Below, in pieces: positions 22,483-34,404 of a stretch of DNA of 64,000 bases. The notes under the pieces are model-generated. The model did no database searches. It had not been told where the DNA came from and saw nothing but the letters and a program-made list of their open reading frames with translations. The stretch is taken from positions 52,110,046 to 52,174,045 of the forward strand of contig NC_088302.1 in the NCBI RefSeq assembly GCF_032854445.1, read 5' to 3'. Origin of the DNA: Liolophura sinensis (Eukaryota; Mollusca; Polyplacophora; Chitonida; Chitonidae). The first letter of the stretch is position 1. Every line of letters begins with the position of its first letter. The translations under genes and the position numbers were made by a program.

Positions 22483-25400
22483 AGGTAAGCAGAATAGATG
22501 ATATTCCTTGAATACACCATTCCATGAGTTCTGAAGCAACCACATAACATGACACAAGGATGCCAACTTGAAAAGACTGCACTGCAGCTTTTATTGACTA
22601 ATTACACAGGACATCTATCACAATATGGTAACAAAAAGTCGCTTAAACCGTTTATGAATTGTATTATGTACAAAGTACTACTTTCTGTATTTACATACAC
22701 ATGAACTTTGTAACGACTGTAAAGTCAGGCCTAAACATCAGAAAACATCACTCCTATGACCAGAACCACAGATGTAGTATCATAGACTGTACATGTAAAC
22801 CATAACTATTCCCATATATGTATATCTGACATATCTGAGTGACTGACCACTATGCTTATTGGATACTCACTGCTATATTATACTTCTTCATACACATCAT
22901 CAATAATACATGCACATGTCTCATGGTATTTAATAAACTGAGATACAAACAGGTAACATTAACACTGAATTACAAAAATGTAAAATCTGAATGAACGTAG
23001 CTATACACCCCATTGGCAACATAGCAGCCATATAATGGTAACAAAGACTTTGACAACTATTCACTGACAAACTGTAACAAGACTGAATTTATGTAAATTA
23101 TGGTTTACACAAATACTGCAATAACATGAGAATGTAGAACAAGGTCAGTTCCCTGATGAAATATAATGGCAAGACGAATATAACATAGGTGGGCTCAAGT
23201 TGATTTAATGAGAGAATTATTTAACACTAATTAAAAAAGCTGTAATTGTATTGACTGCAAGTAAGTTGTCCAAGGTCACCAAAAACTAAAAAACTTCAAA
23301 GTTTAAATTTTACGGTTGCAAATTGCAGTCTTTCTTCTGTACACGTAAAGCCTAAGGCTGTATTTCATGCTTATGTAAGCCTACAGGTTACATGAATACT
23401 GGTACAAGAAAATAAATGTAAATAAAGTATGCACTGGGGATACTCTCAGCACGTCACACATACACACTTGGCTTCTCAGTTAAAACCTCAAGACCTGAAA
23501 AGTGTTGTAATGCATGGAAAATGTTTTTGACAAATGGCTTAGAAAAATTGTTGAGATCAGTTAAAAGTTTTCATGAGACCTGTAATTTTTTCCAACTATT
23601 CCTTTACACTGGATGCATAAACCATTCCAATTTCTCACAACTGGTATCAACACATCAACATCATCCAGGTGAAGTACTTTTAATGAAATAACATTCCTTT
23701 ACATCAGTTTTTTTTGCTTATCACACTAACATTACATGTACAGCTCTGACACTTAAAACTGCTTTGCTCAAAATATTGTTTTAAAAGCCCAAGGATTTGC
23801 ATTGTCCAAAACATTTGTTTTGTCTCAATTCAGTAATAATTTGGTTAGGTTATTGAAGATGACTTTTTCTGAATCTGTTAACTAGAGTGTCCAACATGTT
23901 TTTGTGTCAATGATCCACATTGTTCGAAATGCTTTTTCCTGTTTCTACTTTTTTGTTGGTCCGCTCAATTTTTTTGTCTATAAACCTGGCATCCATCTCA
24001 TCAGTCCATTATTCTTGAGTATTGGGTAAAACATCAATCAAATAAATAACAATTAGTGACAATAACTAATATGGATATGTAAACTACAAACTGAATGATC
24101 AATTTCATAAAATCTTTTCAATAGAATATTTTTCAGGTTAATTAATTAATGCTTCTATTAAGTTTACATGTGAACAATTGAACAAAAACCAATGATAACA
24201 CTGAAAGGAATTGTTCACTTACTATCTACAGAAAGTATGCACATTTGTTTATCGTTAGCAAAGTATGTGAGACTTTAACATGTCTGAATACTTTTGTTCT
24301 ATATTTGGAAATTAATTCGCAAAAAAAAAACTTCTGATTATTTGTATATACATATTGGTAACAAAAAGCTGTTTTAATGCCATCAAAATGCATGTTCAAC
24401 ACAGAAAAAGAACAGAAACCAATTCTAAAAAATCTGAAAGCTGTAAATGTCACTTGTATTAAAGCTTCCACATTGTAATAGTTGTATCTTTGAATATTTC
24501 TGAGACTTACTGAAAACCACCAGTACATCTTCCATTAAACACTTTTAGACTTTGCATGCGCCCGGTTTTTATTATACATGTTATTCACTATAGTATTTAC
24601 AGCTGAAAATATAGATTACAAATTTACCTTTATACTATTGGCAAGGCTGAAATTATACTGATACTCTAAGATGCTTTCACTTGCATCGTTGATAAAAGCC
24701 TTTGATTAGGTTACACATGTTGCCATAACAACTAACAATACACAAATCAATAATATACTTATATAATATTGTCTGATAATTCCAGCCTGCTGAACTGCAT
24801 TTGATCACACTGTTATTAAGGGGAAAACTTCAGACGAGTTTAGAGCTTTTTATCTTGATAAAACGATTGATCCAATCAACGTCTTGTAAAAGCACACAAT
24901 AATTACTTGGAACTACACACTGCTCTCAATGTAGCCATATCTGCTGGCTGTTGTGGCAAAATTAGATATGAAAGTGTTCAATGTTGTGTAGAAGCCTGGC
25001 TAATTTGTTCTTCTACCTCAAGCTGGACATGTTATCAGTTATCAGTTGTACATGGGCTCTTCACATGAGGAATCTGTACACATGTATAAATGAACATCAA
25101 AATGTAACAAGCTTACAACTACGATCACAGAAACACCCTGAAAACACAGAACGACAGTCACAACACAATCATATTATCCCTGTAATAACCTGCCACAATT
25201 CCTTTCTGGTTTGTCAGAATCACTGGCATCAAAGTGACATACATAATGAGATACATGTGCTACCAACAATCAATATACCAGTACATCACATGAGAAATTA
25301 GCGAGTATTGACTGGAGCCATCAAATAGAACACCTGATAATGCTATGGTACAACATTAACATGCTCAACAGTCCCTACAGCTTGCTCACCACTCTCCACA

Positions 25401-25590
25401 TTGCAAAATAGTTGACACCCAATCACTGCAAGCTCCAGTAACACCAGTTTTCCTGTAATCACAATACAGGCTATACTCAAAGCAAAATAACAGCCACTGA
25501 CCTCACAACAGATTCACAATTACGATGCTTTGTAGATATTCCCAAAGTTTAACCACAACTGTTAGGTCACCTGGCATTAATAACATTTGA
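22483..25590. other. Gene-free AT-rich DNA
   Basis: No exon-like frame, RNA gene or clear repeat was recognised apart from a 40-bp SINE tail at 24011-24049 (CTTGAGTATTGGGTAAAACA, then CAATCAAATAAATAA). Confidence 0.4.
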
Positions 25591-26313
25591 GCCACAAGTG
25601 TTAGGTCAAACATTGGTCACATTTGTCCAAGAACTGTAAGCTCACATGGTATTGTCTACAGTTCAGCTACAACTGAAAGCTCACCTGATATTGTCTACAG
25701 TTCAGCCACAACTGTAAGCTTACCTGATATTGTCCACAGTTCAGCCACAACTGTAAGCTCACCTGATATTGTCTACAGTTCAGCCACAACTATAAGCTTA
25801 CCTGAAATTGTCTACAGTTCAGCCACAACTGTAAACTCACCTGATATTGTCTACAGTTCAGTCACAACTATAAGCTTACCTGGCATTGTCTACAGTTCAG
25901 CCGCAACTGTAAGCTCACCTGGCATTGTCTACAGTTCAGCCACAACTGTACGCTCACCTGATATTGTCTACAGTTCAGCCACAACTGTAAGCTCACCTGG
26001 CATTGTCTACAGTTCAGCCACAACTATAAGCTTACCTGAAATTGTCTACAGTTCAGCCACAACTGTTAACTCACCAAACATTGTCTACAGTTCAGCCACA
26101 ACTGTAAGCTCACCTGGCATTGTCTACAGTTCAGCCACAACTATCAGCTTACCTGAAATTGTCTACAGTTCAGTCACAACTGTGAACTCCCCACACATTG
26201 TCTATAGTTCTGTCACAAATGTTAACTCACCAAACATTGTCTACAGTTCCGCCACCACTGTAAACTCACCTGGCACTGTCTACAGTGTGTCACCAGACAC
26301 TGCTCACAGTTGA
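25591..26313 (+). repeat. 39-bp minisatellite with a continuous open frame
   Basis: Seventeen units with GTC at 25654 and then every 39 bp to 26278, with no length change, followed to about 26390 by degenerate units. In one plus-strand frame every unit is open and reads roughly SPDIVYSSATTVS, with variants at positions 1, 3, 9, 12 and 13. The frame is bounded by TGA at 25588 and TGA at 26311. It contains no ATG, TTG or CTG start. Other frames are interrupted. It lies between ATG13 (plus) and PGAP2-like copy B (minus). No coding role is claimed. Confidence 0.9.
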
Positions 26314-26390
26314 GCCACAATTTGTAGGCTCACCAGACACTGCTCACAGTTGAGCCACAACTGGGGGCTCACCAGCCACAAATGTATAAG

Positions 26391-28550
26391 CTCGCAATGT
26401 TTGGCCCAAGCACAGTATATTAGAAAATACATGTAATATCAGGCCAGATATACTGTGTAATGATTATAAATTGTAAAATGGAAATCTATGTACTCTATGG
26501 AACACACAACACATGTCTCTACCATGCAGAAATTTTAAAATATATAATGGTTGAGCATAAAGGTTCATGTACATGTTTAGAAAGAATCAACAGTTTTACA
26601 CAAGTATACAGGTCATTAAAATATAGGCGTTACATAGGTATATATTGGATATTAAACTGTTGGAGGGGTTTTCCTACATATTCTACACAAACTGTAAATA
26701 TCAAATGTATATGTACTTCAGGCTTACATTGAATCCTTCAGCTCACAACAACAACACATAAGGCAACAGACATGTTTCTAAATCAGTTGGATGGGTACAC
26801 GTTAACGACTCCTCCTTCCACTGGAAGCTACTGAGTAACACAATGCATCATATCACCAAGACTTCACCCTCTATGGGTTAATGCCATCCAAGGCAAGAAT
26901 ATCTGGGCACTCAAGCTACTGAGAGATGCAGGAGATACAAATGTAACATGCACATGGTACAGTGTTTCTTACAGTATACATGTATGCAATCAGAAATCTT
27001 ATCTGAATCAGTGGCCTGTTTCAGAATAATTGGCAGATTGAATTCAAATCATATACACGTACTTATCCTGGCCAAAACTTCTTGTTTTAGAATGGACTGA
27101 CAGTGAGTATGGTGGCAATGCACTGGAGCATGAAGGCTTAGATTCTTAAATATATGAATTGTTAAAAATTTGTACCCACCAATATTAAAAATCTTTTTGA
27201 AAGTTTAAATTTGTGATAAAGATTGAATTTTGACAAAGTACTGATGAGGGTTGACATTTACTACAGACTTTCATTGTCTATCACCAAAGGTATTGCACAA
27301 GTTCTAAAACGTTTTGATTCAAATGCTTTGCATTCTATAGCGTACAATGACATTCTTCAGTTTCTTTAAAATGTAATATCAGAATAAGGGATGTATAAGA
27401 ATACATATTTTCTTGACATCGAAGGACGTATTACCAATGCAAACACATATTCAGCAGATTCAAGGGTACATGTTATGCAGATTATTAAAGCAGAAAACAT
27501 ATACAAATATAAGCTTTAGTCAGTCATCATAAAGACATCAGAAAATGTGGGTTCGTTTCACATTTTGATACTGAAGCAGGATCACACACAATTTTCTGTT
27601 CGGGATTGAAATATCAGGTCTCATTTAAAACAAACTGCTTTTGCAAAATACCACAGATTTGAGAACATTCCTGATCCACAATATAAATGGTAAAACTTCA
27701 ATAATAACACAATCATACTGGTCTAGGTATGCCATGTGTTTTATATACACAATGCACTTATATCATAATTATGTGAGGATCAATAGGTTAATAATTTTGG
27801 TCACATAAACTACACCTGAGGTGTAAGTTAAGGAAGTGTTGATGGAAAGGTGTCACATCATGTAGTCAATGCTTCACATGTGCATTTAGCTAGAAATGCC
27901 CAGCCCTCTTTCCAAATATCTGCATCTTAGTATTATTTTGCCAGATACATTGTCTGGGGCTTCTGAAAATTTGTTAACACTATAACTTATACTTATGCCT
28001 ATTACAACTTAAAACAAAAGCTGGTTAGGGAAGAATTCTTGATAAGTACAGAATACTGTGCACAAATGTTATCAGATAGAGTAGTCTACCATTTTATGGT
28101 AACACTCGTCAAATTTTGATTATTCTTATATGTTAAAACAAAATCAACTGATATAAACAATCATATACACAAAAATTCAACAGGGTTATCATGCTACTTT
28201 TAAATCATAACAGCTTCAGTTTTTCAAAAAACGGTGCCCAGTAAATTTTAACCAACCTTTTAATACCAGCTCATTTAATGCAGCTGACCATTGCCATTAG
28301 GTGTCTGCTGAATAGATGAAAGAATGACTCCTTAAAGAGCTCTCAATGTCTAATACAGTAATACAAAACAACATATTTTAACTGATAAATAAATCTGATT
28401 AACCATGGGAGTGTGGAGCGAGTAACGATGTTGACCTACTGTTAGATGCAAAATGAGAACAGAGGGATTTGGCATTCCAGAGACAACTTGTAAGAGATGA
28501 GCTAAAACATAAATATACATCAATCTAAAAACCTAAGCCACATTCCTGTA
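26391..28550. other. Probable 3' UTR and flank of PGAP2-like copy B
   Basis: AT-rich sequence on the 3' side of a minus-strand gene; nothing else was recognised. The polyadenylation site was not resolved. Confidence 0.35.
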
Positions 28551-31500
28551 TCATGCTCTCTTCTTGTGGTCATTGTTGACGAGTTTCCCATTGGTGGTAT
28601 GGCCCATATGACCACATCCAGCCACGATGCTCTTATCCTTGAACTCAAACGCTGCAGTAACATGGTAACCCATGTTGGTAAAGGCTATCCCATACTCACA
28701 CAGTGAGAACCAGCTGAATGCTGTAACAGTAAAAATAATGCAGCTACATAAGCAACAGGGCAATATCTACAGCAGTTTTAGTTCTGGAAACCAAAACTGT
28801 TAGGCGCTCAAACTAACCAAGCTGTTTTGAAACTAACAAGTAATTTATTTGACATGGTGATCACTTACCAACCAAAAAAAACTTCTTACATTCACAGACA
28901 TAAAAGCTCTGAGAGCATCATTGAGATTTGCACTTTACAAAATTAAATTTCTTTGAATGTGGGATCAGAACCTTCAATTTTTGTCCTAGATCTGGTCCTC
29001 AGTAACTAACAAAAATTAAGTGGGGAAAAGTTAAACATGGAGTAGGGTAACTGAATCCAGGTAAATCAGAATAAACACCTGTAACGGTCACTGATTGGCT
29101 ATCAGTGGGGATACGTAACTCTAGGTTTAAGCTCTGGTTTTTATGTAAGCCATGCCTACAAATCATTTTAAAGCCTAGGTCTCACTCAGCGGCAAATCAC
29201 TAACATTTCACAATAAGACATGTGGACCCGCATATAGCTCCGTTTTCATAAAATTTCATTAATTCACTTTTTTGCTGCTTTGAGGTACTGTAACCCAGAA
29301 AAGTCATGGGAAAAATGACAGACCTACAAGCGCAAAAGTGGCTCCTGATGCAAAATTACAATATGATTCTCAATAGCTTACCCCTTGGAAGACAGAGAAC
29401 TCTGTGTTGGTAGAAAAAGATAAGCAGACCAACTGTTGACATCATGATAGCAATAAACAAGACCTTTTTCCACCAGTATGACCTTTGTTCCTGAAATAAC
29501 AAGAAAACTATTGACTGCAGAATGTGACAGAATAAATATATGTATGTAACCATCGTAAAATATTTATTTATTTGATTGATATTTTACTCGATACTCAAGA
29601 ATATTTCACTTATACGACTGAGGCCAGCATTATGGTGGCAGAAAACAAGGCAAAGCCTGTGGGAAACCCACGACCATCCGCAGGTTGCTGACAAACCTTC
29701 CATTTTATGACCATAGAGGAAGCCAGCATGAGCTGATATTGAACTCACATAGGCTGCATTGATGAGAGGTTAGAGAGTTATTATGTTGTGCTGGCATGCT
29801 AACCACTCAGCCACCATAAAATACCACAAAAGAATACTTCTTAAAAATCCACACTCATACACATGGAAGAGAATCTTTTCCATCAAAATCCATCAGATGA
29901 AATTTCTCCTACTATCTGATCTCCGTTCGTAAAATAATTAGTTTTGGCAATTTTGGTCAAGGATTAGATGCTTTGAAATTTCACATGAAATTAGCTGATA
30001 AGCTGAAAATTCTCATTCCTCTGTACAACAATCTGCTCTAATACAAATAATAAAATGTCTTTCTTCCCAGTGATTTTTGCTCCTGTTAAAGATAGTGTTA
30101 ACGATAAGCTGATGAGATCTAAACTTACTATATCAGTCATCTGCCCTGGTCTGGACCATTTGAATAAGATTGTATTGAGTAGCATGTAACACAAAGAGGT
30201 CACCATGAAGACTACAAATATCTTCTCATGCACAGCTGAAACAAAAAAACAATACACATGAGGTTTACGTTGACAATGTGTCCCCTGTTAACATATATTT
30301 GGTGCAAATCTAGCACATCATCAAAAAAACAATGCAGAACAACATAGGTACATGCATATCAACTTATTCATTTATTTTCAGTTTTTCTCTCACCACAAAC
30401 TGATTACAGATACCAGTATGGCTGAAATACTGAACAGTATTTAGTTTTGAGGTTTTGCCTGCTTCTTTCTATCTTTTGGTCAGAAATACATGTCAAATAC
30501 ACCATGTAAAAAACAAGGTTAACAATGACACAATACCACACTATTAATTCTTAAGAACAATCACAACTGCAGATTAAATGTAATTGTGGTTTTATACTTA
30601 CGATAATTATCTCTGTTAGAAATATATGTCACAGCAACCAAACAGCTATTTTCCACAAGATTCAACCAGAAGTTCAGTCGCATCAATTTCAGATACAGCG
30701 GTTGGTTCTTTTCAGAGATGTAATGAATGTTCGTTTTATACATGTTGTAGTACATGACAGCTACAGCAAATCTGGGAGTGCAGTGAAGAGCAATACAGAT
30801 TCTCCAAACATAACACTGTGGCTGCACACCAGTAACAGCACTGACAGATGGAATGAAGTTATCAACCTGCAAAGTGTAAGCAAAATAGCATAGATTAACA
30901 ACTGTCATCACCGAATGGTTTTGTTTTATTTATTTATGTATTTGATTGGTGTTTAACGCCATAATCAAGACTATTTCACTTATATGACGGCGGCCAGCAT
31001 TATGGTGGGAGGGGTTTCGTTTGAGTGTGGGGCGATGAACATTGAGACCAGCAAGCTATGCAGGAATGAATGCGAGGCCACCAAAATTGTAGTGAGCATA
31101 TTTGTGGTGTCTATACATTCACAAAAGACACATAATAAGTGCCTGAGGTGTGAGGTAGCTGAGCTGGAGCTACTCCAAGAAAATTAAATGTAGGGATGTA
31201 TGACTCCACTGTAGTGACAACAAAATATCGGAGCGGAGGTAGTGTCAAGTAGTGCTAGTTGCAAAGATGGCCAATGACAAAATCTTCAAAATCGCCATCA
31301 CAAGAACGGCCACCAATTAAGAGATGTGACAAGATGCTGAAGTTACCAAACTTCTCGATCTGCAAATTAAGCCAGCACTGCCAGCAAGGTAGAACAGGCA
31401 TATTGGGGAATGTCTACACAACAGAGTTATCACGAGTAAGTCTTCTGGAGGCAAAGCCCAAGACCCAACGTAGCTTGTAGGCTTACTTATATACTGCACA

Positions 31501-33974
31501 TCTATTAGGCAAATTAATAACTACATGTAGTATAGTACCTACTATCTATGTTTAGGCTATTTACATAGAAGCTCAAAGAGTAAACAAAGAATTTGTCATG
31601 TATATATTTGTGTTGTTGCATGTGGTGAATTTCTCCATTACACGTACTGTCTTTTTGCGTATAATCTTGTAATTGGCTGTTCCATCAGTTCGATGCCCTC
31701 TTACAAAGAGGATAATTAACACGGGGCAAACTAAAAAAAATGTTAGTTTGACAACAAAAACAAATCACTGATCAGTATGAGATTTGTAGTACATGTATGA
31801 CATGAATGAATTAAACCCAGTGAGCATATTCGTCTTATCGTAATTCAAAATCAGAATTTCTTGCAGGCTGTGAACCCATGTTAACTACATGTAACTGTAA
31901 ACCACCTCTAATAAATCTACAATGTACCTATAGCCTTAATATGTCTTAAACTAATACTGGCTGATACTAAATTCATAAACTAAACCAAACAAAATGTAAA
32001 ATGATGCTTAACTCCATCAGTGACTACTGTCCAAGTTTGTAGCTACTGGAAATATGTGACATTATTTGCATGTTAATATTCGTTTTATGATACAAAAGTT
32101 TTACATGTTGAATTAGTCCAATTAACCCCATCTCGGTTTCCTCCCATCATAATGGTGGACGCCGTCTAGTTGGTGAAATATTCTTCAGAGCAGCATAAAG
32201 CACCAATCAAATAAATAAATAATAAATCAAATACGGTAGTTCCATTAAATTAAACGTTTAGGTTTGTTTTCCTCAGCATTTAACTTACTTTAACATAACT
32301 TAATGTTCAATGTGCTGTGAATAAAATTGACGAACATGCTGCATATAGCCTCTAAAATAGTTTTTTGAGAGACTTGACTGATGGATAACACTAAACTATA
32401 AATCACAGTACAAATTTCAGGTAAGCCAGCTGGGGAGGTATGAAGCATGGTTTTCTCCAGGTTCTATCCGGTTTCCTTTACCCATAAAATTGACTGACAG
32501 CATATAAGTGAAAAATGTTCGTGTATGGCATATGAAACAACTGAATAAGTTATAAAAGAACTTAACAAGAGGTACCATACAAATTAGCTTTATGTGCATA
32601 ATATATGGGTTAAACAGAAGTCTGAAGAGTTTGTAGTGAGGGTGCTGCATCTCTGACCATGTTGACAAAGTGGCATATACATCAGATACATAGATATATT
32701 CATCAGAAACATTTTATGATTTAAGGTATCCCCTGTACTATAACAATTATTTGCTTTTTCACTTCAAAATAAGTCATGTATATGGCTAATAACATTGAAT
32801 TTAAAGAAAAAAACAAGTTTGTAAGAAAATAAAATACATGTATAAATAATGATTAGATAGTGAATTTAGAGATTAAAATGTCTTTCCTGAACCGCCATTC
32901 ACCTCCTGCCTGAAATATATTTTCAGATGTCATTTACACTTGACAAAGTGCATGGCACCTTAACTGTATTATTTGTTGTAGGTCTACATGGACAAAGTCT
33001 TTGTATTTCTTTCCAATAACTGTTTTCTTACATATATATTTAAATTGTGTGTGACATACTTAAAAAAAGATTTGCTAATGAAATACAAGCTAGGTTCTTG
33101 AAAACACTTCACAGTAAAAGTGAAAAAACACCCAGTTCGGGTTTTGTATCTTTCTACCTCATACAATCACTGTACATACTGCTGTTTTTACCTCAGTGCA
33201 AAATAAAAACAGTATGAAAAGAGCAATGCGTGTGAATAATAAGTATTGAGTAAAGTATCTGACAAGTGTCAAGAGAACCCTTTTCATTCGAAAAAAATTA
33301 CTTCCCACTGAGTCATGTGAAAAATCTGTTGAAGCTAGCACTACAGCATGTGTCAATCACTGATTTACGTGTGACTGCTAAAATACCTCAAGGCTGAACT
33401 TCATCGAGTATTTGTCTTCAGGCTCTTACGCCAACTACTGCAGGGAGTCACAGAGAAAGACTCTCTTAAGAGTAATGGTGATAATGGTAAATGAATGGTA
33501 ATGAATAAAACTTGCACAATATCTATTGGCCTCCCTCCGCTCAGCTCGGCCTTAGGCCTCGCCTCATTACATTCAGTATTTACTGATATATGCACAGTAG
33601 GCTATCCATTTTGACTATGATACCAGTAAAGCATTAAACCTAAATAAACTGATATCAATGAAAACCTTCACAGTTCAATGAAAAAATTAAGTATATGGCC
33701 TTATGCCATTTTTGTGAAAGCCTGCAGTGGCACACATCATAATTTATTATCATGCACAACTCATTACCATACTTACGCTACACATAGTTTCATTTACTTC
33801 ATCGGGCTTAAAGATGACAGACGTGATGAGACAATATAACAGTGAAAATAATGGTAACGACACTGTGACTACTGCCATCCGTACGAAAGGAATTCGCAAC
33901 ACGATTTCGTCAAAACTTTCATTTTTTGTCTTCCCCATGGTTACGGCTGCAGTAGAGTCCAGTCTTTGGCACAT
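28551..33974 (-). CDS. PGAP2: PGAP2-like protein, copy B, complete, five coding exons
   Basis: Golgi membrane protein of the Frag1/DRAM/Sfk1 family, predicted to act in GPI-anchor lipid remodelling. Minus-strand exons: 33777-33974 (ATG at 33974), 30602-30866, 30129-30235, 29382-29490, 28551-28720 (TGA at 28551). Phases 0, 1, 0, 1 join without a break to 282 aa, close to the usual 250-315. Exon 1 carries the first membrane segment (MAVVTVSLPLFSLLYCLI). Exon 2 has VDNFIPSVSAVTG, WRICIALHCTPRF and LNLVENSCLVAVTYIS. Exon 3 has HEKIFVVFMVTSLCYMLL. Exon 4 has SYWWKKVLFIAIMMSTVGLL. Exon 5 has FSWFSLCEYGIAFTNMGYHVTA and ends in a basic tail (HKKRA). A second in-frame ATG lies 12 codons downstream and could be used. 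Compared with copy A, the conserved VPNYLPS has become VDNFIPS, so the copies have diverged well. The start lies about 430 bp from the oppositely oriented WDR55 start. Confidence 0.93.
29560..29814 (-). mobile_element. tRNA-derived SINE in PGAP2-like copy B intron 3
   Basis: Tail TATTTATTTATTTGATTGAT, core CTCAAGAATATTTCACTTAT, GACTGAGGCCAGCATTATGG, head GAAGCCAGCATGAGCTGATA and GCTAACCACTCAGCCACC. Nearly full length with scattered substitutions. Confidence 0.85.
30923..31013 (-). mobile_element. 5'-truncated SINE in PGAP2-like copy B intron 1
   Basis: TTTATTTATTTATGTATTTG, ATTGGTGTTTAACGCC and GACGGCGGCCAGCATTATGG, then an abrupt change to unrelated sequence. Only the tail third is present. 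Confidence 0.8.
32128..32227 (+). mobile_element. SINE 3' fragment
   Basis: CGGTTTCCTCCCATCATAAT, GACGCCGTC, GTGAAATATTCTT and CACCAATCAAATAAATAAAT, the 3' part of the CAATCAAATAAA SINE family on the plus strand. Confidence 0.8.
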
Positions 33975-34404
33975 AAATTTTTGACGGTAAACCGTATAAT
34001 TCCAGCGATTCGTTCACACACAGCACAGAAAATCAACAGCTAAATGACTGGTACATCAGTCATGAATTCACTTAAAGTCAGCGGATGAAAGATTTGTTGT
34101 TCTGCTTTAGAGAAAGTAAAATATTCAGGATACAAGTGTCAACAATATTCTACTTTCTCTCCGCCGGTATAAACAGGAAGTGAGCTAATGCGCGAAGATA
34201 AAGAAAAGTTAAACTTCACCATAAAACGAAGACAAGAATTTCTCACACTATTTTATCAGGATGTTCCTATTCAGAATATTGTTTGTAAAATAACGTTACA
34301 TTTGTTTTATGCTTTAAAAAAATCAGAAAATAACAAATACATGAAAGTATGACTAATGTATTCATGTTCTCCAGTTTTATTGCAGATCCTGAAATTGAGT
34401 ACAA
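33975..34404. promoter_or_regulatory. Putative bidirectional promoter between PGAP2-like copy B and WDR55
   Basis: The two start codons point away from each other across about 430 bp, so one interval must serve both genes unless unseen 5' exons exist. It contains an ETS-type core, ACAGGAAGTGA, near 34173-34183, next to a locally GC-richer patch (CTCCGCCGG). No convincing TATA box is visible. The promoter role is inferred from geometry only. Confidence 0.5.

Noticed and set aside
25591-26390. CRISPR-like array
   Set aside because: Units are directly adjacent with no unique spacers, in a eukaryotic context; this is a minisatellite.
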